From NCBI RefSeq assembly GCF_000420345.1, contig NZ_ATUT01000010.1:1-64000 (forward strand): a DNA stretch of 64,000 bases. The letters are read 5' to 3'. A program made the translations under genes and the position numbers. Positions 7,453-21,229 of this stretch are shown here, in pieces. Origin of the DNA: Faecalicoccus pleomorphus DSM 20574 (GTDB taxonomy: Bacteria > Bacillota_I > Bacilli_A > Erysipelotrichales > Erysipelotrichaceae). Under the pieces are notes generated by a model, which saw nothing but the letters and a program-made list of their open reading frames with translations, did no database searches and was not told the DNA's origin. Every line of letters starts with the position of its first letter. Position 1 is the stretch's first letter.

Positions 7453-8418
7453 ATGTCTATTCGAGCATTTGAAACAGCTGATCTATCGGCTCTCTATGAT
7501 ATTTATGCGTATTATGTGAAGACAACAGCCTATAACTTTGATTTGGAGCCGATGTCGTATTCACAATATAAATTACAGATTGAGAAAATTGCGAAAGAAT
7601 ACCCAATCTTTGTGGCTTGTCATGATGAGCAGGTAATAGGTTATGCGTATGTGCATCCGGCTTTTTCTAAGGCAGCCTATCGCTTTTGCATGGAAGTTAC
7701 AATTTATTTTAGAAAAGGATCTCATTTTGGATTGGCCGATTGTTTATTGGAAACATTAGAAAAGGCGTGTGTTCAAAAGGGATGTCGTTGGCTGATTGCC
7801 TGCATTACCGATACCAATCACAGAAGTATTTCTTTTCATCAACGCCATGGGTATCAATGGAGTGGTTCTTTGCCGGAATGTGGCTTTAAATTTGATACAT
7901 GGCATGGGGTTGTCTGGTTGATTAAGGATATCCAACAGACTAAACCATCTTACTATAAAGCACCGAATGCCACGATTACCGGTGATGTGCAGATTGGAAA
8001 AGGCTCAAGCATTTGGTTTGGAACGGTAGTTCGAGGCGATAGTGATACAATTTGTATAGGTGAACAGACCAATGTGCAGGATAATGCGGTATTACACTGT
8101 TCCAAAGGGCATCCGCTGATAATTGGTAATCGTGTTACGATTGGTCATCATGCGATTGTACATGGGTGTACCATTGAAGATGAAGTATTGATTGGAATGG
8201 GTGCAACGATTATGGATGGAGCAAAGATCGGCAAACATTCGATTATCGGAGCCGGCGCTCTGGTACCACCGGGGAAGGTGATTCCGGAGGGTTCTGTGGT
8301 TTTAGGATGTCCGGGCAAGGTTCATCATCTTGTAACACCGGAACAGATCGAACAAATTCTGGACAATGCACAGGAATATGTAGAATACGCTCAATTGTAT
8401 GAAAAACGAGGTGTCTAG
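7453..8418 (+). CDS. Fusion of GNAT acetyltransferase and gamma-class carbonic anhydrase-like domain
   Basis: One 321-residue frame holds two domains. Residues 1-160 are a GNAT fold of the phosphinothricin/L-amino-acid N-acetyltransferase type (IRAFETADL, NHRSISFHQRHGYQ, then GVVWLIKDI). Residues 170-320 are a left-handed beta-helix of hexapeptide repeats close to the YrdA/CaiE group, with the metal-ligand pattern kept: His215 (AVLH), then GHHAIVHG with His232 and His237 five apart. The start has GGGGGATGGAG upstream, and TATAAT at 7425-7430 gives a 16-nt leader. The next gene begins one base after the stop. The two domains are normally separate genes; a sequencing-error join is unlikely because the frame, linker and both domains look intact. 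The combined function is unknown. Confidence 0.8.
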   Translation: MSIRAFETADLSALYDIYAYYVKTTAYNFDLEPMSYSQYKLQIEKIAKEYPIFVACHDEQVIGYAYVHPAFSKAAYRFCMEVTIYFRKGSHFGLADCLLETLEKACVQKGCRWLIACITDTNHRSISFHQRHGYQWSGSLPECGFKFDTWHGVVWLIKDIQQTKPSYYKAPNATITGDVQIGKGSSIWFGTVVRGDSDTICIGEQTNVQDNAVLHCSKGHPLIIGNRVTIGHHAIVHGCTIEDEVLIGMGATIMDGAKIGKHSIIGAGALVPPGKVIPEGSVVLGCPGKVHHLVTPEQIEQILDNAQEYVEYAQLYEKRGV

Positions 8419-8419
8419 T

Positions 8420-9550
8420 ATGGAAAACATGTTGAATTATGTACATTTGCGTAAAGACATTCCATTTTCTTTTCGACCATTAAATTGGGTCGATCTTTTG
8501 ATTCTAAATGAATTATCGTATGTCGATTGGACTCATATCGTCCAAAAAGAACCTGTTTGCTTACCTCAGGCTTGTCAGTCTTATTTTAAAATGCATACAG
8601 CACAGGAAATCGAACAACGATTCTGTTTTTCCAAGAATATACCGAATCTGGTCATGGATCTACAAGATACGACACGTTATCAAGATGTTCGTATTACACA
8701 CTATCAGGAAGTCTATGACGAAGAAAAGATGATTCAGTTTGGGGCCATGGCCTTTTTGATGCCGGATGGTACGATTTTGATCAGCTTTCGTGGTACGGAT
8801 GGTACAATGACCGGCTGGAAAGAAAATATGCGCATGACTTATACAGATGAACTCCCATGTCATAAGCTGGCATTGGCATTTTTGGAACAAGTGTTGGATA
8901 GTATCCCGGAAACAACTTCTTTTTTTGGTCTTGTTAAAAAGAAAGTCTATCCAAAGATTTACGTAAGCGGTCATTCTAAAGGAGGAAACCTGGCAATGTA
9001 TGCCGCTTTAAAGACAGCAAAATATGCGGATGTGATCACCAAAGTTCTTGCCTTTGATGCACCGGGCTTTCGTTCTTCTTTTATTGATTCGGTAAAGGAC
9101 AATCCTGTTTTGAAGAAGATCACAAACTATAAGCCAAAGGACTCAATCATCGGTTGTCTTTTGGAGCATAATGAAAAAGAAGTCGTGCTGGATGCTGAAG
9201 AAAGTGGACTCCTTCAACACGATACATTCAGCTGGAAGATCACGACGGATTCCTATCTTCCGCTTAAAGAACTTTCTATAACCAGTAAAGAAACTTTACA
9301 GCTTGTCGATCGATTACTTTTATCAAAAAGCGATGAAGAAAAAAAGGAGTATATTGATTTGATTTTCTCTATCATGGATCGATTGGATATTACAAATGTA
9401 TCGAACTTGAGCGAAATCAGTTTAAAACAAGTCATGTTGGGCTTTCTGGAATTAAAGAATATGTCTAACGATGAAAGAAAGTTTATCTTTGACATTGTGA
9501 ATTTTATTCGCATGCAGACTTATTCGTGGATGAAAACACAGAAGAAGTAA
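8420..9550 (+). CDS. DUF2974 family alpha/beta hydrolase (lipase-like)
   Basis: The 376-residue protein has a lipase-type nucleophile elbow GHSKGGNLAMYAAL (serine nucleophile in G-H-S-K-G) preceded by an oxyanion-type strand ILISFRGTDGT. These are features of the DUF2974 (Mbeg1-like) family. The N-terminus shows a conserved FRPLNWVDLLILNELSYVDW-like stretch. There is no signal peptide, so it is probably cytoplasmic. ATG 8420 is preferred over the in-frame ATG at 8399, which lies inside the upstream gene; GAGGTG sits at a good distance. It is translationally coupled to the fusion protein before it and ends in a terminator. Substrate unknown. Confidence 0.75.
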   Translation: MENMLNYVHLRKDIPFSFRPLNWVDLLILNELSYVDWTHIVQKEPVCLPQACQSYFKMHTAQEIEQRFCFSKNIPNLVMDLQDTTRYQDVRITHYQEVYDEEKMIQFGAMAFLMPDGTILISFRGTDGTMTGWKENMRMTYTDELPCHKLALAFLEQVLDSIPETTSFFGLVKKKVYPKIYVSGHSKGGNLAMYAALKTAKYADVITKVLAFDAPGFRSSFIDSVKDNPVLKKITNYKPKDSIIGCLLEHNEKEVVLDAEESGLLQHDTFSWKITTDSYLPLKELSITSKETLQLVDRLLLSKSDEEKKEYIDLIFSIMDRLDITNVSNLSEISLKQVMLGFLELKNMSNDERKFIFDIVNFIRMQTYSWMKTQKK

Positions 9551-9603
9551 AAGCCAAGCTTATTTTTATATAGAAATTTAAGTGTGGAATTGATTATAAA
9601 TGA

Positions 9604-9637
9604 AATGACAGGGTTGATTTGTTCCTGTCATTTTTTT
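9604..9637 (+). terminator. Terminator after the DUF2974 gene
   Basis: AATGACAGG (9604-9612) pairs perfectly with CCTGTCATT (9624-9632), continuing into T7. Confidence 0.85.
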
Positions 9638-9652
9638 ATAATTCTTTTAGCT

Positions 9653-9681
9653 TTGGACAATATAGATCGAAAGACTATAAT
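9653..9681 (+). promoter_or_regulatory. Promoter of the ECF S-component gene
   Basis: TTGGAC (9653-9658), a 17-bp spacer and a consensus TATAAT (9676-9681). The 5' leader to the ATG at 9751 is about 63 nt; I see no convincing riboswitch in it. Confidence 0.75.
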
Positions 9682-9750
9682 TGAAGATTCCAAACTGAAG
9701 TTTTTGTTTACATCGTATCTTTAAGAACGAGAGTAGGAGGAAAATTGAAT

Positions 9751-10365
9751 ATGTCAAAAACATCGAATCAGATCAAAAGTCTGACTATGCTGGCGCTATT
9801 TTTAGCGATTGAAGTTGTACTTTTGGTAACACCATTAGGCTATTTGCGAATAGGAGTGCTTAGTGCTACGCTAATGCATGTACCGGTTATTGTCTGTGCC
9901 TGTACGATGGGTACCAAGTATGGTGTATTGATGGGACTTGTCTTTGGAATCACTTCGGTGATCAATGCGACAATGGCACCTACGGTAACCAGCTTTGCGT
10001 TCAGTCCCTTTGTAGAAGTCGGCGGCTTTAGTGGCGGCTTTCAATCTTTGATCGTTGCGATCGGTCCACGTCTTTTACTGGGATGGCTTGCCGGTACGAT
10101 TTATCATGAATTGATCAAAAAAGGAAAGTCTGTTTCTGCAAGTGCTGCCGTGTCTGCTCTGGTTGCTACAGCTTTACATACAGTGGGAGTGCTTGGTCTG
10201 ATTCTTTTATTCTATGCAGCGCCTTATGCACAAGCTATCGGTGTTGCCCAAGGTGCTTTAATGGCTGCCATGGGAACGGTTATTTTAACGAATGCGATTC
10301 CCGAAATCATCGTTGCGATTGTAGCCAACATAGCTTTGACAAAAGCTTTAAGTGCAAGAAGATAA
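9751..10365 (+). CDS. ECF transporter substrate-binding (S) component
   Basis: The 204-residue protein is a five-to-six-helix membrane protein of the ECF S-component type. The N-terminal helix MLALFLAIEVVLLVTPLGYL is followed by LMHVPVIVCACTMGTKYGV, then a glycine-rich helix and a conserved SFAFSPF stretch. The LMHVPV/KYG/SFAFSPF pattern is reminiscent of the PanT-like (pantothenate) group, but I hold that loosely. S components bind a vitamin and dock on shared EcfT/EcfA subunits, which are not in this window. The start is ATG 9751, ten bases after AGGAGG; a TTG at 9745 is only four bases away. It has its own promoter and terminator. Confidence 0.75.
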   Translation: MSKTSNQIKSLTMLALFLAIEVVLLVTPLGYLRIGVLSATLMHVPVIVCACTMGTKYGVLMGLVFGITSVINATMAPTVTSFAFSPFVEVGGFSGGFQSLIVAIGPRLLLGWLAGTIYHELIKKGKSVSASAAVSALVATALHTVGVLGLILLFYAAPYAQAIGVAQGALMAAMGTVILTNAIPEIIVAIVANIALTKALSARR

Positions 10366-10367
10366 GT

Positions 10368-10393
10368 AAAATGTCCGTCAAGGGCATTTTTTT
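10368..10393 (+). terminator. Terminator of the ECF S-component gene
   Basis: AAATGTCC (10369-10376) pairs with GGGCATTT (10382-10389), with one wobble, and runs into T7. It begins at the stop codon. Confidence 0.8.
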
Positions 10394-10606
10394 CTACCGT
10401 TAAAGAAAAGATGCTTAGTCAACAGGAGTCTTAATGAGTTTGTAGTTTTTCAAACTCAGAAAGCGATAAATTGGTTAAATGGCCGATCGTGTCTAAAGAG
10501 TTATTTTTAAGGCAATGGACTCTTTTTCACTTTAGTCAAATCCTCTTTTTGGTAACCTTTCTTTTTCTTTTAGAGTGTCCATGATAAAATAAGCGAGGTG
10601 AAGAAA
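10394..10606. other. Non-coding gap before pcrA with two further hairpins
   Basis: No ORF with a ribosome binding site is seen. TGAGTTTG (10435-10442) pairs with CAAACTCA (10451-10458). Further on, AAAGAGT near 10496 can pair with ACTCTTT near 10520, followed by T residues, like a second terminator. The spacer may hold an attenuator or a short RNA, but no known riboswitch consensus or T-box motif (AGGGTGGNACCGCG) is present. Confidence 0.4.
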
Positions 10607-15847
<5,241 letters not shown>

Positions 15848-15851
15848 GAGT

Positions 15852-16133
15852 ATGTATAAAGAAAAAATAAAAGCGCTTCAAAACGAAGTTCGTATTCAAA
15901 TTGATGATTCTCAATATGAAGAAATTGAAAACGAACTGTGTAAAATGGAAGGCATCGCTAAGGCCTTTTCAAAAGTAGATACAAGAAATGTGGAACCCAT
16001 GGTTCGTTGTTTTGAAACAGAGGCTGTTTTTCGAAAAGAGGATTCGATCTACACCTTGACCAAAGAAGAAGCTTTGATCAATGCCAATTCTACAAAAGAT
16101 GGGTATATAGAAGTAAGCAGGGTGGTGAAATAA
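15852..16133 (+). CDS. gatC: Glu/Asp-tRNA(Gln/Asn) amidotransferase subunit C
   Basis: The 93-residue protein fits GatC by size, by the helical N-terminus and by the conserved central region (FSKVDTRNVEPMVRCFE corresponds to the 'l...d...v.p..h' stretch). GatC braces GatA to GatB in the complex that converts misacylated Glu-tRNA(Gln) to Gln-tRNA(Gln). The ribosome binding site is poor, and the gene starts four bases after camS, so it is probably translated by coupling. gatA follows at once. Confidence 0.9.
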   Translation: MYKEKIKALQNEVRIQIDDSQYEEIENELCKMEGIAKAFSKVDTRNVEPMVRCFETEAVFRKEDSIYTLTKEEALINANSTKDGYIEVSRVVK

Positions 16134-17447
16134 ATGCCCTTAACCAGAGAAAATATCAGAAAACAATGTGAATTTGCGCAACAAAAGACACAGGCCATTG
16201 TGTCTTTTGTTGTACCTGAGATACAAGACAAAGGAAGATTTAAGGATATACGAATAGCCCTTAAAGATAACATTTCCTTAAAAGGCTATCCGCTACAGGC
16301 CGGATCTAAAATTTTGGAAGGTTATCAATGTCCCTATGATGCGACCATTGTAGAAAAAATCAAACAGGAAGGCGGCTGTATTGTCGCAAAGACAGCCATG
16401 GATGAGTTAGGAATGGGAGGCTCCGGCAACAATGATATTCATGGGCCGGTCATTCATCCATGGGATGCAAGCCGAATACCGGGAGGAAGCAGCAGTGGCT
16501 GTGCAGCTTTGGTGGCAGTCGATGGTGCTGATGTAGCTGTGGGAACGGATACCGGTGACAGCATTCGTAAACCGGCCAGCTATATGGGACTGGTTGGGCT
16601 AAAACCAACATATGGAAGAATTTCCCGTTTTGGTATTGTCCCTTATGCCAGTTCGATGGATACCGTCGGTATATTAGCTCGATCTATAGAACAGGTAGAA
16701 AGTGTATATGATGTTTTAAAAGGTCAGGATGAAAGAGATTTGATGACATTTTTGCCAAAATCACTTGAAAAAGCACCCCAAAAGAAACAAGAGTTGTTAC
16801 GACTGGCTGTTTTTGATTCAATATCGGAAGATGCCGATCCTGTTTTAAAAGCTCGACTACAAAAATTGATCGAGCAACTGGAAACAAAACAAACGATCAA
16901 ACACGTACAAATGCCACAATCTCTATTAGCGTTGATCGATCCTGTCTATACTGTGATTGCCAATGCCGAAGCCTGCAGCAATCATGCCAATTTGGATGGT
17001 CTTCGCTTTGGCTTGTCATCCAAAGATCAAAGCGTGGAAAACATTCGTTCTAGGGGGTTTTCCTGGGAAGTCAAAAAACGCTTTTTATGTGGCGCTTATG
17101 CACTGCATAAAGAAAATCAGGAGCGATTGTTTATCAAGGCACAGAAGATACGCCGTAAACTGGTTGATGCGTATGCTTCTATGTTTACAGAAGCAGACAT
17201 TGTTTTTTCTTTGACTACACCGGATGTGGCACCTTTGATCTCAGAATATAAAGAGGATACATCGATCGGACTTTCGTATTTAAAGCTATCCAATTTTTCC
17301 GGCTATCCTTCCATTTCCATTCCTTTTGGACATAAGGAGGGTCTTCCTTTTGGCCTTCATTTAGCTGCTAAGCCTTGCCGGGAAGATTTGTTGTTAAAAG
17401 CCGCGAAAATGTTTTCTCAAGTGATACAGGAGATGGATCATGTATAA
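16134..17447 (+). CDS. gatA: Glu/Asp-tRNA amidotransferase subunit A (amidase)
   Basis: The 437-residue amidase-signature protein shows the Ser-cisSer-Lys triad: Lys44 in ALKDNISLKG, the cis-serine in PGGSSSG (117-122) and the nucleophile Ser143 in GTDTGDSIRKPA. GatA frees ammonia from glutamine for GatB. It is somewhat shorter than the usual 480-490 residues, missing material in the C-terminal half rather than the core. The TGDSIRKP sequence is a small variant of the common TGGSIRQP. The ATG directly follows the gatC stop, and GGTGGTGAAA acts as ribosome binding site. Confidence 0.93.
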   Translation: MPLTRENIRKQCEFAQQKTQAIVSFVVPEIQDKGRFKDIRIALKDNISLKGYPLQAGSKILEGYQCPYDATIVEKIKQEGGCIVAKTAMDELGMGGSGNNDIHGPVIHPWDASRIPGGSSSGCAALVAVDGADVAVGTDTGDSIRKPASYMGLVGLKPTYGRISRFGIVPYASSMDTVGILARSIEQVESVYDVLKGQDERDLMTFLPKSLEKAPQKKQELLRLAVFDSISEDADPVLKARLQKLIEQLETKQTIKHVQMPQSLLALIDPVYTVIANAEACSNHANLDGLRFGLSSKDQSVENIRSRGFSWEVKKRFLCGAYALHKENQERLFIKAQKIRRKLVDAYASMFTEADIVFSLTTPDVAPLISEYKEDTSIGLSYLKLSNFSGYPSISIPFGHKEGLPFGLHLAAKPCREDLLLKAAKMFSQVIQEMDHV

Positions 17448-18846
17448 GGTACATATAGGAATTGAAATTCATTGTGCATTGCGTACAAAGGCAAAGATGT
17501 TTTCCTCGGCTTTTGTTACACAAAATCAAGATCCAAATACTTCTTTGGATATCATTGATCTGGCGTTGCCGGGCTATTTACCGACAATTAATAAAAAAGC
17601 GGTAGAGTATGGTATTTTGGTTTGTGATGCACTACATTGTACGATCAATCCGGTTTTACGCTTTGATCGCAAGAACTATGCCTATCCTGATCTTCCAAAA
17701 GGCTTTCAGATTACGCAACAGTTTTATCCACTGGGGAAAAATGGCTATATGATGATCGAAGGACAAAAAATCGATATTGAACGAGTGCATCTGGAAGAAG
17801 ATACCGCAAAGATGATCCATCATTCGCAAAGTACCTTGTTGGATTTTAATCGTTGTGGTACCCCTTTACTGGAAATTGTCAGCACGGCGCAAATTCATTC
17901 AGTGGATCAGGCTTGCACTTATGTAAAATCTCTTCAACAAAAGCTGATTTATCTGGGTGTAACCCAGGGACGCATGGATAAAGGACAGCTTCGTTGTGAT
18001 GTCAATGTTTCGTTAAGTCAAAATCCATCACAATTGGGAGATAAAGTGGAATTAAAAAATCTCAATTCGATTTCACATATTCGTCAGGCTTTGGATTATG
18101 AAATTCAAAGACAGTCTTTACTTTTGGATCAACATAAAAAAATAGAAATGCAGACACGTCGTTTTGACGAAAAGACAAAAAGGACAATCTTATTGCGAAA
18201 AAAAGAAACACAAAAAGATTATCGATATTTTCCGGAACCGAACTTGCCAGTTATTCATTTGGATAAAAGCTGGATTCAGGAAATCATCGCAAGACGGCCA
18301 CGTGATCCTAAAGAAATTTTGGATATTTTAAAGAAGCAGGGAATCGATGAGAAAGAGGCGCAGAGCCTTCTGACACAAAAAGATTTGACGGATTTCTATT
18401 TTGCCGTTATAAAATATACAGAGCGAAATAAAGATGTTCTTCATCTGTTGTTGAGTGATGTTCGAAATCAGATGAAGAGTCATGCGATTTCTTTGTCCGA
18501 TGTCGATCCAAGACGATTCGCATGGATCGTTGATCAAAAAGAAGAAAATTTTTCGACAAACAGGATTCGTCAGTGGATTCTTGCTTTTTTAAACGGTAAA
18601 AATGTAGAGGATCAAATACAGAAGGCCAAAGACGAACAGCCCCATGTTAGTCGAATTGAAGAATGGATCAGGCAGGTATGTGATGCCAACCAACAAAGCA
18701 TCGATGATTATCGCCAGGGTAAAAAACGCGCCCTGTCCTATTTAGTCGGACAGGTGTTAAAAGTTTCCAGAGGACAGGCAGATCCGGCACTTGTACAAAA
18801 AAAGCTGCAGGAAAGACTGAACCAGGAAAAGGAGGAAGCAGAATGA
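17440..18846 (+). CDS. gatB: Glu/Asp-tRNA amidotransferase subunit B
   Basis: The 468-residue protein has the GatB kinase-like core (GIEIHCALRTKAKMFSSA, NYAYPDLPKGFQITQQF, ELKNLNSI, RYFPEPNLPV) and the C-terminal tail domain (SYLVGQVLKVSRGQADPALV) that grips the tRNA. It phosphorylates the gamma-carboxyl of Glu-tRNA(Gln) and replaces it with ammonia. It overlaps gatA by 8 nt and the following membrane-protein gene by 4 nt. Having gatCAB implies the indirect route to Gln-tRNA in this organism. Confidence 0.95.
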   Translation: MYKVHIGIEIHCALRTKAKMFSSAFVTQNQDPNTSLDIIDLALPGYLPTINKKAVEYGILVCDALHCTINPVLRFDRKNYAYPDLPKGFQITQQFYPLGKNGYMMIEGQKIDIERVHLEEDTAKMIHHSQSTLLDFNRCGTPLLEIVSTAQIHSVDQACTYVKSLQQKLIYLGVTQGRMDKGQLRCDVNVSLSQNPSQLGDKVELKNLNSISHIRQALDYEIQRQSLLLDQHKKIEMQTRRFDEKTKRTILLRKKETQKDYRYFPEPNLPVIHLDKSWIQEIIARRPRDPKEILDILKKQGIDEKEAQSLLTQKDLTDFYFAVIKYTERNKDVLHLLLSDVRNQMKSHAISLSDVDPRRFAWIVDQKEENFSTNRIRQWILAFLNGKNVEDQIQKAKDEQPHVSRIEEWIRQVCDANQQSIDDYRQGKKRALSYLVGQVLKVSRGQADPALVQKKLQERLNQEKEEAE

Positions 18847-19928
18847 AAAAAGCAAATGCACCAAGCAAGATAAAGTGGGTATTTATCATATTATTGATAT
18901 TGATCATACTGGCAGCGGCCGGTTATGGGGCTTATTATTTCTACTTTACACCATCGAATCAGGGACAGTTGATGGAAGGCATCCTCGGTTTAGTTTATAC
19001 AAACTATGTGCAGATTTTGATTTCGGTGGCTGCTTTGATCATCATGTGTTTTGTTGCCGGTGCCATCTTATCGCATCATAAAGAAGAAAAGAAGATTTTA
19101 CGGTTTTTAACCGTCTTGATCTGTCTGGTTCCGGCCTTTCTAGTCGTGTTCTTTTTGTTGAAGGATCCTTTGATGGATATCGCATCCATTCAAAATCCAC
19201 GAACAGTCCTGTTATCCAATGTGGTTTTGGAACAGAAAAAAGGGCAGTATGATGTATCCGGTACTGATCAAAACGGTCATCTTCAAACGTATCGTTTAAA
19301 CAAAACAAGCTGGCAGAAGCTTGATGATACATGGGGTGAAGATTCTGAAGATGTCTTTGCCCAGGTAGAAATCTTTCCACGCACACAGATCGTTTGCTCG
19401 ATCAAGGTAGAAAAAGGATTACCACAGTCTTTGATCAATAAGCTTTCCATGAACGATCGTCTATCGGATTCCTGGCAGGACATGCAGCTGCAGATTGATA
19501 ATCAAGTTTATGTTTTAAACGATCCACTTTCTTCTTTAACCCAAAGCGGATGGACCATTCAACAGAGCGAATTTGAGGCCAAAAAACATGAGAATTTGGA
19601 TGCCGGCAAAAGCATTGAATTAGATCTGGAAAACAAAAATGGAATGCAGATGCATATAACCGTTACCAATACGACCGATCAAACCATAGAAACCAGTCAG
19701 GCTTCCATCACAAAGATCGTTGTTCATCGCATGAATTCAGGAATGCATATGATGTTAGCCCAAAAAATCGTATTGGGGTGGAGCCAGCAGGATACTGTAG
19801 AAGAACTGTATGGAAAACCAACTTCTTCAGAAGAGAATCAGCTGCAATACCAGGAAGAGAATAAAACCTTGAATCTTGTCTTTAGTGACCAGGGCATCTT
19901 AGATCAAATTCATATGTCAGTGAAGTAA
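18843..19928 (+). CDS. Membrane protein of unknown function, cotranscribed with gatCAB
   Basis: I do not recognise this 361-residue protein with certainty. It has three predicted membrane segments (about residues 11-34, 48-71 and 85-105) and a soluble C-terminal part of about 250 residues. The last 60 residues (KIVLGWSQQDTVEELYGKP then a beta-rich end) resemble the SmpA/BamE-like 'G.t..eV...lG.P' repeat found in many secreted proteins. It overlaps gatB by the sequence ATGA, with AAGGAGG upstream, and is the last gene before a strong terminator. The coupling to gatB may be positional only. Confidence 0.7.
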   Translation: MKKANAPSKIKWVFIILLILIILAAAGYGAYYFYFTPSNQGQLMEGILGLVYTNYVQILISVAALIIMCFVAGAILSHHKEEKKILRFLTVLICLVPAFLVVFFLLKDPLMDIASIQNPRTVLLSNVVLEQKKGQYDVSGTDQNGHLQTYRLNKTSWQKLDDTWGEDSEDVFAQVEIFPRTQIVCSIKVEKGLPQSLINKLSMNDRLSDSWQDMQLQIDNQVYVLNDPLSSLTQSGWTIQQSEFEAKKHENLDAGKSIELDLENKNGMQMHITVTNTTDQTIETSQASITKIVVHRMNSGMHMMLAQKIVLGWSQQDTVEELYGKPTSSEENQLQYQEENKTLNLVFSDQGILDQIHMSVK

Positions 19929-19950
19929 ACCTGTTTCGACAGGTTTTTTT
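19927..19950 (+). terminator. Terminator of the pcrA-gatB operon region
   Basis: AAACCTGT (19927-19934) pairs perfectly with ACAGGTTT (19939-19946) around a stable TTCG tetraloop, then T residues. Confidence 0.92.
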
Positions 19951-19951
19951 C

Positions 19952-19980
19952 TTTACATCTGTATTATACTGTTATATACT
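19952..19980 (+). promoter_or_regulatory. Promoter with repeated TATACTGT elements before the GntR gene
   Basis: TTTACA (19952-19957), a 17-bp spacer and TATACT (19975-19980). The sequence TATACTGT occurs twice in tandem (starting near 19965 and 19975) across the -10 region, a likely binding site for the GntR/YtrA-type regulator encoded just downstream. Confidence 0.65.
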
Positions 19981-20003
19981 GTTTATAGAAAGAGAGCGAC
20001 GTC

Positions 20004-20390
20004 ATGCATCTTATCATCAATCATTCATCAATGGTTCCTATTTATGAACAAATCGTAGAACAGATCAAAGAAGGAATCTTGAAACAGGAGTTAAAGGAAA
20101 ACTATCCTTTACCTTCGGTTCGTACTTTGTCAAAAGAATTGAAAATCAGTGCCCTCACGGTCAAAAAAGCGTATGACGCATTGGAAAGTGAAGGTTTTAT
20201 TTGTACAGTCCATGGCAAAGGCAGCTATATTGCCCCTGTGAATCCACAGCTTGTTTGGGAAGAACAAAGAAAAGAGCTGGAACAGGATTTGGAAGGCATT
20301 CTTCAAAAGGCAAAGCGGTTTGATATCACAAAGGAGGAACTCAAGGATTTGTTTTTACTCTTACTGGAGGAATCGTCATGTTGGAAGTAA
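20004..20390 (+). CDS. GntR-family (YtrA-type) transcriptional regulator
   Basis: The 128-residue protein has the GntR winged helix-turn-helix (PIYEQIVEQIKEGIL, LPSVRTLSKELKISALTVKKAYDALESEGFI, GKGSYI) and only a short helical tail, the YtrA subfamily pattern. Such regulators repress their own operon with the ABC transporter that follows and are induced by cell-envelope or cationic stresses. The ABC gene starts 13 bp before its stop codon. Autoregulation at the repeated TATACTGT boxes is inferred. Confidence 0.9.
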   Translation: MHLIINHSSMVPIYEQIVEQIKEGILKQELKENYPLPSVRTLSKELKISALTVKKAYDALESEGFICTVHGKGSYIAPVNPQLVWEEQRKELEQDLEGILQKAKRFDITKEELKDLFLLLLEESSCWK

Positions 20391-21229
20391 AAGAGGTACA
20401 AAAACGATATGGTACATTTGAACTGGAGTGTTCTTTGACAATTTTGGATGGACAGATCACAGGATTGATCGGACAAAACGGAGCTGGAAAGTCAACTCTT
20501 TTTAAAGCCATTCTGGATTTGATTACATTAGATTCCGGAAGTATTCAAATTTTTGGAAAAGAACATCATGAACTGAGCGGAAAAGAAAAAGAGAAATTAG
20601 GTGTGGTCTTGTCCGATTCTGGATTTAGTGCATACTTAACGGTGCGTGATATCATCGCGATATTAAAAAACATGTACTCAAACTTTGATCTTTCTTACTT
20701 TCAGAAGCAAATGCAACGTTTCCAGCTTCCATACGATCAAAAGATCAAAGAGTTTTCGACAGGAATGAAAGCCAAATTAAAAGTCTTGATTGCCTTATCT
20801 CATCACGCCAAGTTGTTGATCTTGGATGAACCGACAGCTGGTTTGGATGTAATCGCAAGGGATGAGATCTTGGACTTGTTGCGAGATTATATGGAAGATG
20901 AAAATGATGCTTCGATCTTGATCAGTTCCCATATTGCCGAGGACCTGGAAAGCTTGTGTGATGATCTATATATGATTCATGAAGGAAAAATGATCTTCCA
21001 TGAAGATACCGATGTACTTTTAAGTGATTATGCCATCTTAAAGATGAGTGAAGAACAGTTTAAGAAATTGGATACACAGTATATCCTAAAAGCTTGTAAA
21101 GAAGCATATAGCTATGCGTGTTTAACCAATCAGAAACAATATTATATGGAAAATGAACCGGGGATCACAATAGAAAAAGGAACGATCGATGCGGTAATCA
21201 CGATGATGATTCGGGGGTATTCACTATGA
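20378..21229 (+). CDS. ABC transporter ATP-binding protein
   Basis: The 283-residue protein has Walker A GQNGAGKST, a divergent signature FSTGMKAKLK in place of LSGGQ, Walker B LLILDEPTAGLD and the H-loop SSHIAEDLESL. The variant signature and C-terminal extension match the ATPase of GntR-linked ABC-2 systems (YtrB, BcrA-like). It overlaps the regulator gene and the permease gene, so the three form a tight operon. CTGGAGGAATC supplies the ribosome binding site. Confidence 0.9.
   Translation: MLEVKEVQKRYGTFELECSLTILDGQITGLIGQNGAGKSTLFKAILDLITLDSGSIQIFGKEHHELSGKEKEKLGVVLSDSGFSAYLTVRDIIAILKNMYSNFDLSYFQKQMQRFQLPYDQKIKEFSTGMKAKLKVLIALSHHAKLLILDEPTAGLDVIARDEILDLLRDYMEDENDASILISSHIAEDLESLCDDLYMIHEGKMIFHEDTDVLLSDYAILKMSEEQFKKLDTQYILKACKEAYSYACLTNQKQYYMENEPGITIEKGTIDAVITMMIRGYSL

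Noticed and set aside
9688-9750. Riboswitch before the ECF S component
   Set aside because: The 63-nt leader has no strong helix and no consensus for thiamine, FMN, cobalamin or other vitamin riboswitches.
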